From: Ferrovibrio terrae
GTDB taxonomy: Bacteria > Pseudomonadota > Alphaproteobacteria > Ferrovibrionales > Ferrovibrionaceae
Assembly: GCF_007197755.1 (NCBI RefSeq)
Contig: NZ_CP041636.1
Coordinates: 2,516,001-2,580,000 of the forward strand
Direction: 5' to 3'
DNA length: 64,000 bases
Shown: positions 54,906 through 63,860 of the stretch, in pieces
Layout: every line of letters begins with the position of its first letter
Numbering within the stretch: position 1 is the first letter of the stretch
Position numbers and translations under genes: made by a program
Notes under the pieces: model-generated
Databases searched by the model: none
What the model saw: only the letters and a program-made list of their open reading frames with translations
What the model was told of the DNA's origin: nothing

Positions 54906-56729
54906 ATGCAGGGGCTCATTCGACTGAAACAGATCATTTTTGCCGTCCTGGTGGCGCTGGCATTGCCGGCAACGTCGTCGCAGGCCACCACGCAGAGGCT
55001 GGCGCTGGTGATCGGCAACAACGCCTATACCGATGGCCTCCTGAAGAACCCGATCAATGATGCGCGTACCATGGCGGCCACGTTGCGCGAACTGGGCTTC
55101 GAGGTGCGCGTGCTGGAGAATGCCGATCGCACGGCGATGCAGCGTGCGGTCGTCGAGTTCGGCCGCAAGCTGAATCAGGACACGGTCGGCCTGTTCTATT
55201 TCGCCGGCCACGGCATGCAGGTGCGCGGCGCCAATTACCTGATCCCGGTCAAGGCCAGCATTGAAAGCGAGGACGAGGTCGAGGTCGAAGGCGTCGATGT
55301 CGCCTATGTCATGGCGCGCATGGCGACGGCGAAGAATCAGTTCAACATCGTGATTCTCGATGCCTGTCGCAACAATCCGTTCCAGCGCAGCTTTCGCTCG
55401 GTCAGCAACGGGCTGGCCGCTATATCCGCGCCGACCGGCACGCTGATCGCCTATGCCACCGCGCCGGGTTCGGTGGCGAGCGATGGCGATGCGGCGAATG
55501 GCATCTATACATCCGAGCTGGTGAAAGCCATCCGCCAGCCCGGCCTGTCGATGGAAGAGGCCTTCAAGCAGGCGCGTGGCGGCGTAATCGCCCGCACCCA
55601 GGGCAAGCAGACGCCGTGGGAAAGCTCATCGGTCGTGGGCAATTTCATGTTCAAGGCAACGGCGCCGACGCAGGTGGCGTCGCTCGCCGCGCCCGTGCGC
55701 GATTCCGCCGCCGAGATCGCCTTCTGGAATACCGTGAAGGACAGCCAGGACGCGCGCGATTACCAGGCCTATGTCGACAGTTATCCCAATGGCGCCTTCG
55801 ACAGGCTGGCGCGCACGCGCATTGCGTCGCTCGGCGAGGCTGCGAAGCAGCGGTCGGCCCCAGCTCCGGTTTTGGCGCCTGCCGCCGAAGCAAAGGTGGC
55901 AAGACCCGCGGCCGAGCCGAAGAAAGACACAGTGGCGGTTGCCAGCCTGAAATCCGCCCCGCTGCCGTCGAAGCCGAATTCCGCTTTCGTGGATACCGGC
56001 GATCTGGAGGCTACGCTGCGGCAGAACTGGCCCGCGGTGGAAGCCGCCCTCAAGGCGCATGTGACGGCGCAGTACAATACCTATCGCATCCTGATCCCCG
56101 CGAATAATGCGCTGGTGACCGATGTGCGACTCAATCAGGCCACCCTGGAGCGTGTGATCGATGCGGAGGCAGGACGGATCGGCGTCCTGCTGGACGGCAT
56201 GCTCCAGAGCAATACCAGCTATGGCAGCAATCAGATCCTCTGGCGCCCATTCAAGGCGCAGTTCACCTATGATGTGAAATTCGGCGATGGCAGGGTTGTC
56301 ATCGGTCCGTACGCTTATGTGCCGCCCGGGCAGGCGCAGGCACCGGCACCGGCGATGGTCGCCAGCTTGCAGGCGCCGGCTGCCAATCTGAATGCCGGCC
56401 CGGCTCTGGCTGGTGATTACGAGGCGCTGCTGCGACAGAACTGGCCGAAGGTTGAGGCGGCACTCAAGACGCATCTGCAGACGGATTTCGCCAAGTATCG
56501 CATCATGGTGCCGAGCACCACGCATAACACCGCCATGCCGGCTGACCTGAAGCTGGGGAAGGCGTCGCTGCAATCGGTCGACACCGCCGCGCGCAGGGCC
56601 ACGATCCTGCTCACCGGACAGCGGCATGACGGCGGCTCGGTCTGGGGCAGCTTCAGCGCGTCTTTCAGCTATGCACTCGATCTCGTCGATGACCGGGTGG
56701 TCATTGGCGAGTATCATTTGACCCCCTAA
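54906..56729 (+). CDS. Exported caspase-like (C14/metacaspase) protein with duplicated C-terminal domain
   Basis: A 607-residue protein with a signal peptide (~1-27). Residues ~30-250 form a caspase-fold peptidase: RLALVIGNNAYTDGLLKNPI opens it, His102 is in FYFAGHGMQ and Cys154 in ILDACRNNPF, the catalytic dyad. A short helical unit (FWNTVKDSQDARDYQAYVDS, ~273-309) follows. The C-terminus carries two copies of an unnamed ~105-residue domain (about 365-471 and 503-605): both begin EATLRQNWPAVEAALK/EALLRQNWPKVEAALK and end RVVIGPYAY/RVVIGEYHL. Members of this peptidase family with periplasmic location are common in alphaproteobacteria; targets are unknown. A GGGGAC site precedes the ATG. Confidence 0.88.
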   Translation: MQGLIRLKQIIFAVLVALALPATSSQATTQRLALVIGNNAYTDGLLKNPINDARTMAATLRELGFEVRVLENADRTAMQRAVVEFGRKLNQDTVGLFYFAGHGMQVRGANYLIPVKASIESEDEVEVEGVDVAYVMARMATAKNQFNIVILDACRNNPFQRSFRSVSNGLAAISAPTGTLIAYATAPGSVASDGDAANGIYTSELVKAIRQPGLSMEEAFKQARGGVIARTQGKQTPWESSSVVGNFMFKATAPTQVASLAAPVRDSAAEIAFWNTVKDSQDARDYQAYVDSYPNGAFDRLARTRIASLGEAAKQRSAPAPVLAPAAEAKVARPAAEPKKDTVAVASLKSAPLPSKPNSAFVDTGDLEATLRQNWPAVEAALKAHVTAQYNTYRILIPANNALVTDVRLNQATLERVIDAEAGRIGVLLDGMLQSNTSYGSNQILWRPFKAQFTYDVKFGDGRVVIGPYAYVPPGQAQAPAPAMVASLQAPAANLNAGPALAGDYEALLRQNWPKVEAALKTHLQTDFAKYRIMVPSTTHNTAMPADLKLGKASLQSVDTAARRATILLTGQRHDGGSVWGSFSASFSYALDLVDDRVVIGEYHLTP

Positions 56730-56762
56730 AGCCGGCAAACCCGGGATGATGCCAGAGCGGGG

Positions 56763-58136
56763 TCACTTCTTCCCGTAGCGCTTCTCGATTGCTGCATAGA
56801 GCGCGCGCAGTCCCGTGGCCTCGGCGCCGAGCGGACGGCCAGCGCGGCTGCGCGGGTTCCAGGCGAACATGTCGAGATGCGCGTATGATTTCGTCTTCGA
56901 CACGAATTCCTTCAGGAACAAAGCCGCGGTGATCGAACCGGCAAACGGTGTGTCGCCTGAATTGCTGATATCGGCGACCTTGCCCTCGATATACTCGCGA
57001 TAGCCGGCATGCAGCGGCATCCGCCACAGCGGATCGCCCACGTTCAGCCCGGCATCGAGCAGCGCCTGCGCCATCGCATCGTCGGTCGCATACAGCGCCG
57101 GAAGATCAGGACCGACGGCGACGCGGGCAGCGCCCGTGAGCGTCGCGGCGTCGATAAGCCAGTCGGGTTTCTCGGTATCGGCCTCGGCCAGCGCATCGCC
57201 CAGCACCAGCCGGCCTTCGGCATCGGTATTGCCGATCTCAACGGTGAGCCCCTTGCGGCTGGTCAGCACGTCGCCGGGGCGGAAGGCATTGCCCGACACG
57301 CTGTTCTCGACGGCAGCGATCAGCAGGCGCAGGCGCACCGGCAGCTTCATCGCCATGATCGCGGCGGCCAGACCCAGCATCACGGCGGCGCCGCCCATAT
57401 CTTTTTTCATCAGCAGCATGCCGGCCGAGGGCTTGAGATCGAGGCCGCCGGTATCGAAACACACGCCCTTGCCAACCAGGGTGAGCTTCGGATGTTTCGG
57501 GTTGCCCCAGCGCAGATCGATCAGGCGCGGCAGGCGCACGCTGGCCCGGCCGACGGCATGAATCATCGGGTAATTCTGCTCCAGCAGGTCGTCGCCGATG
57601 ATGGTGCTGAACTCGGCATTGCCGACCAGCGCGACGCCGCGTGCGGCTTCGGCCAGTTCGGCCGGACCCATATCGCCGGCCGGGGTGTTGATCAGGTCGC
57701 GCGCCAGAACGATGCCGTCATGCAGCGCTGTCACGCGCTGCTGGCTGGCTTTGGCGGGCCAGACCAGGCGGACGAGCTTCTTGTCGATCTTCTTGTAGCG
57801 GTCGAAGCGATAGGCGTTCAGCGCCCAGCCCAGAGCGGCGGCATCGCCGGCTTTGGTATCGGTCAGCTTGTAGTCGCCGGCGGGCAGTGCACCGGCAATG
57901 GCGGCGTAAGACCACAGGTCAGGCGTGTCACTGATGCCGGCCAGCACGCGCGCCGGTTTGCCGCTTTTCGCATCCGGCAGCACCAGCACCTGGCCCGGCT
58001 TGCCCTTGAAGCCCTGCGCTTCAGCCAGACCGGCAACCAGACCTTTTTCTTTGGCGGCGCGCGCGGTCCAGGCCTTGGCGGTCACGGTTTCGACCGGGAT
58101 GGCGGCGGTGGATTTGGCAATCAGAGTGGCAGGCAC
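56763..58136 (-). CDS. M17 leucyl aminopeptidase family protein
   Basis: About 457 residues. The catalytic half has the M17 signature NTDAEGRL and metal-site segments VGKGVCFDTGGLDLKPS and MKKDMGGAAVML. The N-terminal half is shorter and more divergent than in PepA. It removes N-terminal residues from peptides as a hexamer with two metal ions. GTG at 58136 is chosen: GAGGA lies six bases before it, while TTG two codons earlier has no room for a ribosome-binding site. Confidence 0.92.
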   Translation of the reverse strand: MPATLIAKSTAAIPVETVTAKAWTARAAKEKGLVAGLAEAQGFKGKPGQVLVLPDAKSGKPARVLAGISDTPDLWSYAAIAGALPAGDYKLTDTKAGDAAALGWALNAYRFDRYKKIDKKLVRLVWPAKASQQRVTALHDGIVLARDLINTPAGDMGPAELAEAARGVALVGNAEFSTIIGDDLLEQNYPMIHAVGRASVRLPRLIDLRWGNPKHPKLTLVGKGVCFDTGGLDLKPSAGMLLMKKDMGGAAVMLGLAAAIMAMKLPVRLRLLIAAVENSVSGNAFRPGDVLTSRKGLTVEIGNTDAEGRLVLGDALAEADTEKPDWLIDAATLTGAARVAVGPDLPALYATDDAMAQALLDAGLNVGDPLWRMPLHAGYREYIEGKVADISNSGDTPFAGSITAALFLKEFVSKTKSYAHLDMFAWNPRSRAGRPLGAEATGLRALYAAIEKRYGKK

Positions 58137-58249
58137 GGACAATCCTCGGCATTGCGATGGTTCAATATCAATATGGGCGGCAGGCGGGCCGTCGTCTATA
58201 AGGTGGCAGCGCGTTTTGATAATCCCGGGTCATCTGGCAGGAGCCTTCC

Positions 58250-58906
58250 GTGAGCGATCTCACTCTCGTCATCGGCAACAAGAATTATTCGAGCTGGAGC
58301 CTGCGGCCCTGGCTGGCGCTGAAAGCCGCCGGACGGGCCTTCGACGAGGTGCTGATCGTGCTGCGCCGGCCGGAAACCAAAGCCGAAATCCTGCTGCATT
58401 CCGCCGCCGGCAAGCTGCCGGTGCTCAAGCATGGCGACCTGACGATATGGGAGAGCCTGGCGATCTGCGAATATATCGCCGCCACCTGGCCCGAGGCCGG
58501 CCTGCTGCCCGAGGATGCACGCGCCTGCGCCGTAGCGCGCAGCGTGATGAGCGAGATGCATGCCGGCTTCGTCGCCTTGCGCCGCGAACTGCCGATGGAC
58601 ATCAACAAGCTCAGTCCCCTGGCACAGAATGGCGTGATGCCCGGCGAGGAGGCGCGTCTGGATATCGCGCGCGTGCAGCAGATCTGGCAGGACTGCCGCG
58701 GCCGTTTCGGCAGGAAAGGTGATTTCCTGTTCGGCCGCTTCGGCATCGCCGATGCGATGTATGCCCCGGTGGCGACGCGTCTGCGGAGCTACGGCGTGGC
58801 GATGGATCCGGTGAGCGAGGCTTACGTGAACGCGATCTATGCATTCCCGGCGATGCAGGAGTGGTGCGCCGCCGCCGCAAAAGAACAGCCGCTGCCGGAG
58901 AATTGA
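58250..58906 (+). CDS. Glutathione S-transferase family protein
   Basis: A 218-residue GST. The thioredoxin-like half opens LTLVIGNKNYSSWSLRPWLA with the catalytic Ser in SSWS, and continues GKLPVLKHGDLTIWESLAIC (cis-Pro and E-S glutathione contact). The C-terminal helical half has FGIADAMYAPVATRL. The subgroup resembles maleylacetoacetate isomerase/zeta-like GSTs in the SSWSLR motif, but the substrate is unknown. GTG start with CAGGAG upstream. Confidence 0.92.
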   Translation: MSDLTLVIGNKNYSSWSLRPWLALKAAGRAFDEVLIVLRRPETKAEILLHSAAGKLPVLKHGDLTIWESLAICEYIAATWPEAGLLPEDARACAVARSVMSEMHAGFVALRRELPMDINKLSPLAQNGVMPGEEARLDIARVQQIWQDCRGRFGRKGDFLFGRFGIADAMYAPVATRLRSYGVAMDPVSEAYVNAIYAFPAMQEWCAAAAKEQPLPEN

Positions 58907-58912
58907 CGCCAG

Positions 58913-59962
58913 TCAGGTGATCAGCTTCATCTCACGGTAGAAGCGTTCGGCGCCGAGATGCAGCGGCACGCTGACGCCGAGCAGTGCGGTGCCGAGTCGG
59001 ATACGCTGGGACATCGGCGGGCCGGCATTCAGGATCTTGCGGTTCTGCGGATGCCACAGCGCGCGCAGCAATTCGTAGACCAGTTCGGGATCCAGGCTCT
59101 CCGGCCCGATCCACTGCATGCCGATACTGAGCGTTTCGGTTTCGGGCACGCCGCGATAGGTGTTGGCCGGAATGATGTCGCGCGTGAAGAAGGGATGCCG
59201 GCGCAGCGCACCTTCGATCTGCCGGCCGGTCAATGGCACGATGCGGGCGATCTCGCGATCGGTCAGGTCGCCTACCGTCGGCGCCGGCTGGCCCGAGATC
59301 AGGAAAAACGCATCGAGCTGGTCGCGCACCATCAGGTCGGCCGCCTCGCCGGGATCGACTTCCAGCACTTTCAGCTGGTTCAGCCGCAGGCCATGCGCCG
59401 CCAGGATGATCTCGGCATTGAAGCGCGTGCCCGAGCCGGTGCGGTCAAGCGAGACGCGCTTGCCGGCCAGGTCGCCCACGCCGTTGATGCCGGCGGTGCC
59501 GCGCACCACCAGATGAATGGTTTCGGGATACAGGCTGGCCAGCACCCGCAGGTTGCCCTGCTTGGCGCGACGGAAATAGATGCCCTCGCCCTGATAGGCG
59601 CTGGCGACCAGATCGGCCTGCGCGAAGCCGCTTTCGATGCTCTCGTTGCCGATGGCGGCCAGATTGGCCACAGAGCCCTGGCTGGTCAGCGCCACAGCAA
59701 TGAGCCCGGGCACGCCGCAGGAGCCACCCTTGTCGCAGGGACGGCTGCCGGGCGGATTCGAGATGGCGGAGGCCATGGCGACGCCGACGGGGAAGGCGGT
59801 GGTATGCGCCGAGCCGGTGAGGATGCGGAAGAAGCCGCCGCTGTCTTTCGGCCGGACCGTTTCGGCCTGGACCTGCTGGGCCGCAGCGGGACGCGCGAGA
59901 AGGGCAACGCCTCCGAGTGAGACGCTGGCGGCGGAGCGAAGCAGGAAGTCGCGCCTGTTCAT
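58913..59962 (-). CDS. TAXI-family TRAP-type substrate-binding protein
   Basis: A 349-residue periplasmic protein. The N-terminus MNRRDFLLRSAASVSLGGVA looks like a twin-arginine-type signal. The mature part has the TAXI binding-protein fold: RILTGSAHTTAFPVGVAMAS, IGNESIESGFAQADLV and GDLAGKRVSLDRTGSGTRFN. TAXI proteins deliver organic acids to fused DctQM membrane subunits; none is encoded in this window, so it is an orphan or works with a distant transporter. It contains a Cys pair (PCDKGGSCG) in an inserted loop. Confidence 0.88.
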   Translation of the reverse strand: MNRRDFLLRSAASVSLGGVALLARPAAAQQVQAETVRPKDSGGFFRILTGSAHTTAFPVGVAMASAISNPPGSRPCDKGGSCGVPGLIAVALTSQGSVANLAAIGNESIESGFAQADLVASAYQGEGIYFRRAKQGNLRVLASLYPETIHLVVRGTAGINGVGDLAGKRVSLDRTGSGTRFNAEIILAAHGLRLNQLKVLEVDPGEAADLMVRDQLDAFFLISGQPAPTVGDLTDREIARIVPLTGRQIEGALRRHPFFTRDIIPANTYRGVPETETLSIGMQWIGPESLDPELVYELLRALWHPQNRKILNAGPPMSQRIRLGTALLGVSVPLHLGAERFYREMKLIT

Positions 59963-60002
59963 GGCGTTTTTTATACGCCGCGCGGACGCCGAGAGCTAGT
60001 GA

Positions 60003-60305
60003 TCAGCTGTTGACCGTGTCGGCGGCCTGCCTGGGCGAGCCCGGCCGGTCGAATTTCAACTTGGCGACCAGCACGGCCGCGGTCAGCCCCAGCGTGACGA
60101 CATTGGCGGCGATCAGCCCGGGCGAGCCGATCAGCAGGCCGTAGATCAGCCACAGCGCGATGCCACAGTTCATCAGCAGGAACATGCCCAGTGAAATGTC
60201 GCGCGCCGAGCGGCTGCGCCAGATCTTCAATACCTGCGGCACATAGGCCAGCGTGGTGAGCGCGCCGGCGATCAGGCCGATGATTTCGATGGTTTCAGAC
60301 GTCAT
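60003..60305 (-). CDS. SemiSWEET sugar transporter
   Basis: A 100-residue three-helix protein with one PQ-loop/MtN3 repeat: TLAYVPQVLKIWRSRSARDIS holds the PQ motif, followed by LLMNCGIALWLIYGLLIG and a third helix. SemiSWEETs dimerise to pass sugars along the gradient. ATG at 60305 is chosen; a GTG seven codons upstream overlaps the stop of the HIT gene (GTGA) and would couple the two. Confidence 0.88.
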   Translation of the reverse strand: MTSETIEIIGLIAGALTTLAYVPQVLKIWRSRSARDISLGMFLLMNCGIALWLIYGLLIGSPGLIAANVVTLGLTAAVLVAKLKFDRPGSPRQAADTVNS

Positions 60306-60322
60306 GACGCCAGTATAGGCGC

Positions 60323-60733
60323 TCACACGCGGGTGATGAAGGCGTTCTGCAGCCTGGCGACGGTGGCGCGCATGGCGGCATCGTCATAAGGCCTGGGCGG
60401 CAGCTTGCCCCAGACCGGGCCCGGCCAGGCGCCGTCTTCGCGGAAGCGGGCGATCACATGCACATGCAGCTGTGGCACCATGTTGCCGAGCGCGCCGACA
60501 TTCAGCTTGTGCGGCTCGAACACATGCTGCAGCACGCGCTGTGCCTGCGCGATCTCGTTGATCAGCAGTTTGCGCTGCTTCTCGTTCAGATCGGCGATTT
60601 CGGTGACGGCCTCGACGGCGGGAACCAGGATGAGCCATGGGTATTGGCTGTCGTTCATCAGCTGGACCAGGCAGAGCTTCATTCGGCAGACCGCGAAAGT
60701 GTCGCGGCGCAACTGGTCGTGCAGGGTGAACAT
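60323..60733 (-). CDS. HIT-domain protein
   Basis: A 136-residue nucleotide-binding protein. The triad region reads PQLHVHVIARF: Gln takes the place of the first His of the HxHxH motif while the catalytic middle His remains, a variant seen in alphaproteobacterial HIT proteins. Upstream LNVGALGNMVPQLHVH is conserved. HIT proteins hydrolyse or transfer nucleoside phosphates; the exact substrate is unknown. It is divergent from the methyltransferase gene at 60811. Confidence 0.9.
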   Translation of the reverse strand: MFTLHDQLRRDTFAVCRMKLCLVQLMNDSQYPWLILVPAVEAVTEIADLNEKQRKLLINEIAQAQRVLQHVFEPHKLNVGALGNMVPQLHVHVIARFREDGAWPGPVWGKLPPRPYDDAAMRATVARLQNAFITRV

Positions 60734-60810
60734 CGACTAAACTTCGCCTTCTTGTTTGTGCGGTGCCGAAGCCGGTCTGGCGCTGATACCTGCGTCCTGA
60801 GGATTTGTCC

Positions 60811-62004
60811 ATGACTTTCAATACGTTGCCCGTTCTGCGCGTGAAACCGCGAGAAGAGCGCCGCGCAAGAGGTGGACATCCGTGGGTCTACTCCAATGAG
60901 ATTGCACTGGATGCGGATGCAAAGGCGATTGCACCCGGCAGCCTTGTGCGACTCGACGATGCCCAGGGCGCCTTGCTGGGAATCGGCACATTCAACCCGC
61001 ATTCGCTCATTGCCGCGCGGCTTTTGAGCAACGAAGCCGCAACGATCGACGCGGCTTTCCTCAGCCGCCGGTTGCGCGCGGCGCTGCGGTTGCGCGAACG
61101 CTGCTTCATCCAGCCCTATTACCGCCTGGTGCATGCCGAAGCCGACGGCCTGCCGGGCCTTGTGATCGACCGCTATGGCGATGTGGTCTGCGTCCAGTGC
61201 AATACAGCGGGTGCGGAGCGCCTGCTGCCCGAGCTGCTGTCCGCGCTCACTGACGTGCTGAAGCCGCGCGCCGTGGTGTTGCGCAACGACAGCCCGGTGC
61301 GGGCGCTGGAGGGCCTGCAGCCCGAGATTCGCCTTGCCGCCGGCAGCCTGGATGACGGCCCGGCCGTGGTGGAAGAGGGCGGCGTGCGCATCGCGCTCGA
61401 CCTGCTGGAAGGCCAGAAGACCGGCTGGTATTTCGACCTTGCCGGGGCCCGCGCCCTGATTGCCGCCCAGGCGAAGGGCGAGGACATGCTGGACGTCTAC
61501 TGCAATTCCGGCGCTTTTGCCCTCACCGCCGCGAAGGCGGGGGCAAAAAGCGTGCGCGGCATCGACCGTTCGGAACTCGCCATCGCCCAGGCGGTGCAGG
61601 GCGCGAAGGACAACGACCTCAACCGGATCGCGAAATTCGAGAAGGCCGAGGCCTTCCCGGCGCTGGAGCAGTTGCAGTCCGAGAAGGCGCGCTTCGGCAT
61701 CGTCGTCACCGACCCGCCGAATTTCGTCAAAAGCCGCAAGGATCTCGGTCCGGGCGCCAAGGCCTATCGCAAACTGGCCAAGCTGGCCGCGCCGCTGGTC
61801 AGGCCGGGCGGGCTGTGGTTCGTCGCCTGCTGCGCGCATCTGCTGCCGGGCGAGGTGTTTGCCAAGGAAGTCGCCATCGGGATCAGCCAGGCCGGCCGTT
61901 CGGGACGCGTGCTGTATTCCGGCGGCGCCGGTCCTGACCATCCGGTGCATCCGCATCTGCCGGAAAGCGCCTATCTGAAATGGCAGATTTTGCAGCTCGA
62001 TTAA
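60811..62004 (+). CDS. Class I SAM-dependent rRNA methyltransferase, RlmI/RlmK type
   Basis: A 397-residue protein with an N-terminal PUA domain (RVKPREERRARGGHPWVYSN, LGIGTFNPHS) and a Rossmann methyltransferase domain (MLDVYCNSGAFALTAAKAGA for SAM, TDPPNFVKSRKD as catalytic loop). RlmI methylates C5 of a cytosine in 23S rRNA. It lacks the second Cys-containing core only by inspection; the segment WFVACCAHLL carries candidate catalytic cysteines. ATG at 60811 follows GAGG at good spacing. Confidence 0.92.
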   Translation: MTFNTLPVLRVKPREERRARGGHPWVYSNEIALDADAKAIAPGSLVRLDDAQGALLGIGTFNPHSLIAARLLSNEAATIDAAFLSRRLRAALRLRERCFIQPYYRLVHAEADGLPGLVIDRYGDVVCVQCNTAGAERLLPELLSALTDVLKPRAVVLRNDSPVRALEGLQPEIRLAAGSLDDGPAVVEEGGVRIALDLLEGQKTGWYFDLAGARALIAAQAKGEDMLDVYCNSGAFALTAAKAGAKSVRGIDRSELAIAQAVQGAKDNDLNRIAKFEKAEAFPALEQLQSEKARFGIVVTDPPNFVKSRKDLGPGAKAYRKLAKLAAPLVRPGGLWFVACCAHLLPGEVFAKEVAIGISQAGRSGRVLYSGGAGPDHPVHPHLPESAYLKWQILQLD

Positions 62005-62140
62005 TCCGCCGCAATTTCGCCATGGGCGGGCGGCAGGATTCCGGCTCGGCAGGCTTCCGATAAAAGACCGGCATGTCCCGTGGCGGGCATGTCGCCCCAG
62101 CAAGATCGGCTGATACGGGAAGCCTGCCCCGAGGACGGTC

Positions 62141-62521
62141 ATGTCTTCCCCCGAAACGATCCGACGCGTTGTCGCGCTGCTGGCGCTGGCGGTGTTCCTG
62201 CCAGGCTGTGCGCAATGGCATTGCGGCTCGCTGCCCAATGCCGAGCAGTGCTATGCCGCCTATGACGAATACGAAACCTGCCAGTATCAGTCGCGCCCGC
62301 TGATCCGCCATGTCGGCGAAACCTGGCGCAGCGAATGCCGCACCGAGCGGGTCGCTTGTGCTAAGCGTGACAGGCGCTGCGTCGAGCGGGTGCGCGAGGT
62401 CTGCCGCTCGTATCCGGAACCGATCTATGATTACCGCGAGTATAACAATGGCGTGTCGCAATGCATGCGCGGCAAGGGGCTCGCGGCCTATGACATGTAT
62501 TTCAACAGGCCGGCGTTTTGA
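62141..62521 (+). CDS. Cysteine-rich putative lipoprotein
   Basis: A 126-residue protein with a lipoprotein signal ending FLPGC, so it would be anchored by Cys23. Eight further Cys follow (for example WHCGSL, EQCYAA, ETCQYQ, SECRTE, RRCVERVREVC), an even number consistent with disulfides in the periplasm. Tyr and Arg are also abundant (YDEYETCQYQ, YPEPIYDYREY). GAGGA precedes the ATG. No family is recognised. Confidence 0.72.
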   Translation: MSSPETIRRVVALLALAVFLPGCAQWHCGSLPNAEQCYAAYDEYETCQYQSRPLIRHVGETWRSECRTERVACAKRDRRCVERVREVCRSYPEPIYDYREYNNGVSQCMRGKGLAAYDMYFNRPAF

Positions 62522-62524
62522 GGG

Positions 62525-62612
62525 CCAAATGGGATCTCGGCTCTTCGCTGCGCTTCGGCCGGGATGACGATTGAAATTTAGCCGTCACCCCGGGCTTGAC
62601 CCGGGGGCCCAT
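62525..62612. repeat. REP-like repeat, copy C, with an opposing half
   Basis: CGTCACCCCGGGCTTGACCC starts at 62583 and matches copies A and B at 44591-44692. Just upstream, 62530-62570 holds an opposed, weaker half ending CCGGGATGACGA. Together they fill the gap between two convergent genes and may act as a bidirectional terminator. Confidence 0.7.
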
Positions 62613-62632
62613 TTTTTCGCGTGGACTTTTTT

Positions 62633-63826
62633 TTACTGCCTGTTCAGCCGTCTGAACCACGGATCGAGCCGCGCGATGGCGTCATCGATGATGGCGGCGT
62701 CCATGCAGAAGGAAAACCGGATGTAGCGGTGGCCGTCGGCGGTGTTGAAATCGACGCCGGGCGCCGCCACCACGCCGGTCTCGTCCAGCATGCGCCTGCA
62801 GAAGGCCACGCTGTCATCCGTGAAATCGCCGACATCGATATAGAGATAAAAGGCGCCATCGGGCGGCGCGAAACGCGTGATACCCCAGCGCGGCAACGCC
62901 GCCAGCAGCTTGTCGCGGTTGCGGCGATAGGCTTCGACGCGCGGCGTCAGTTCGGCATCGGCGTTCAGGGCTGCGATGCCGGCCAGCTGCGACAGCGTCG
63001 GCGCGGAAATCTGCAGCGAGCCATGCAGCGCCTCGATGCGCGACACCAGCCGCTCGGGCAGCACCAGCCAGCCGATGCGCCAGCCGGTCATGCCCCAGTA
63101 TTTCGAGAAGCCGTTGATGACGATGGCATCGTCGCCGACCGACAACACGGTCTCGGCGGCGCGATCATACGTCACGCCGTGATACAGCTCGTCGACGATC
63201 AGCCACAACCCGCGCTGCTGGCAGAGATCGTAGATCGCGCGGAGTTCTTCGGCTGACAGCATCGTGCCGGTCGGATTGGCCGGGCTGGCGATCACCACAC
63301 CCTTCACCTGCGCCGGCAGCGCGGCGATCATCTCCGGCGTGACGCGATAGCCGGTCGAGGCATTGGTGGTGAGACGATACGGCACCAGGTCGATGGCCTT
63401 GAGCGTGCCGCGATAGGCCGGATAGCTCGGTTCGACCACCGCCACCGTGTCGCCGGCCGAAAATGCTGCCAGGAAGGCGAGCATGAGCCCCGAGGAAGTG
63501 CCCACCGTGACGGCGACGCGGCTGGATGAAATCTCCAGACCGTGGCGGCGCTGGTAAAACTGCGCGATGCCCTCGCGCAACGCCGGAATGCCGAGTGCTT
63601 CGGTATAGCCCAGCGGCTTGCCGCTGCTGAGCGCATCCTGCGCCGCCTTGATCGCGGCCTGCGGCGGCGGCAGGGTCGGCTCGCCGGCCAGCAGACTGAC
63701 GACTTTGCCGCCGGCCTTCACCTTCGCATTCACCGCCTTGAAGATCTCCCACATCTGGTAGATCTCGACATCGCTGCGCGATGAGGCAGCGAGCGGGACG
63801 AAGACTTTGTCGATATGGTCGAGCAT
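62633..63826 (-). CDS. Class I/II PLP-dependent aminotransferase
   Basis: A 397-residue fold-type I PLP enzyme. The Schiff-base Lys is in NGFSKYWGMTGWRIGW; PLP-phosphate and ring contacts are seen at VGTSSGLMLAF, SPANPTGTMLS and VDELYHGVTYD. C-terminal Arg for the substrate carboxylate is in HRYIRFSF. The sequence resembles the broad AspC/ArcT-like group, so the amino acid cannot be named. A clear ATG begins MLDHIDKVFV. Confidence 0.92.
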   Translation of the reverse strand: MLDHIDKVFVPLAASSRSDVEIYQMWEIFKAVNAKVKAGGKVVSLLAGEPTLPPPQAAIKAAQDALSSGKPLGYTEALGIPALREGIAQFYQRRHGLEISSSRVAVTVGTSSGLMLAFLAAFSAGDTVAVVEPSYPAYRGTLKAIDLVPYRLTTNASTGYRVTPEMIAALPAQVKGVVIASPANPTGTMLSAEELRAIYDLCQQRGLWLIVDELYHGVTYDRAAETVLSVGDDAIVINGFSKYWGMTGWRIGWLVLPERLVSRIEALHGSLQISAPTLSQLAGIAALNADAELTPRVEAYRRNRDKLLAALPRWGITRFAPPDGAFYLYIDVGDFTDDSVAFCRRMLDETGVVAAPGVDFNTADGHRYIRFSFCMDAAIIDDAIARLDPWFRRLNRQ

Positions 63827-63860
63827 GGCCGCAGTATACAGCGTTCGTTTGCTTTTGGGT

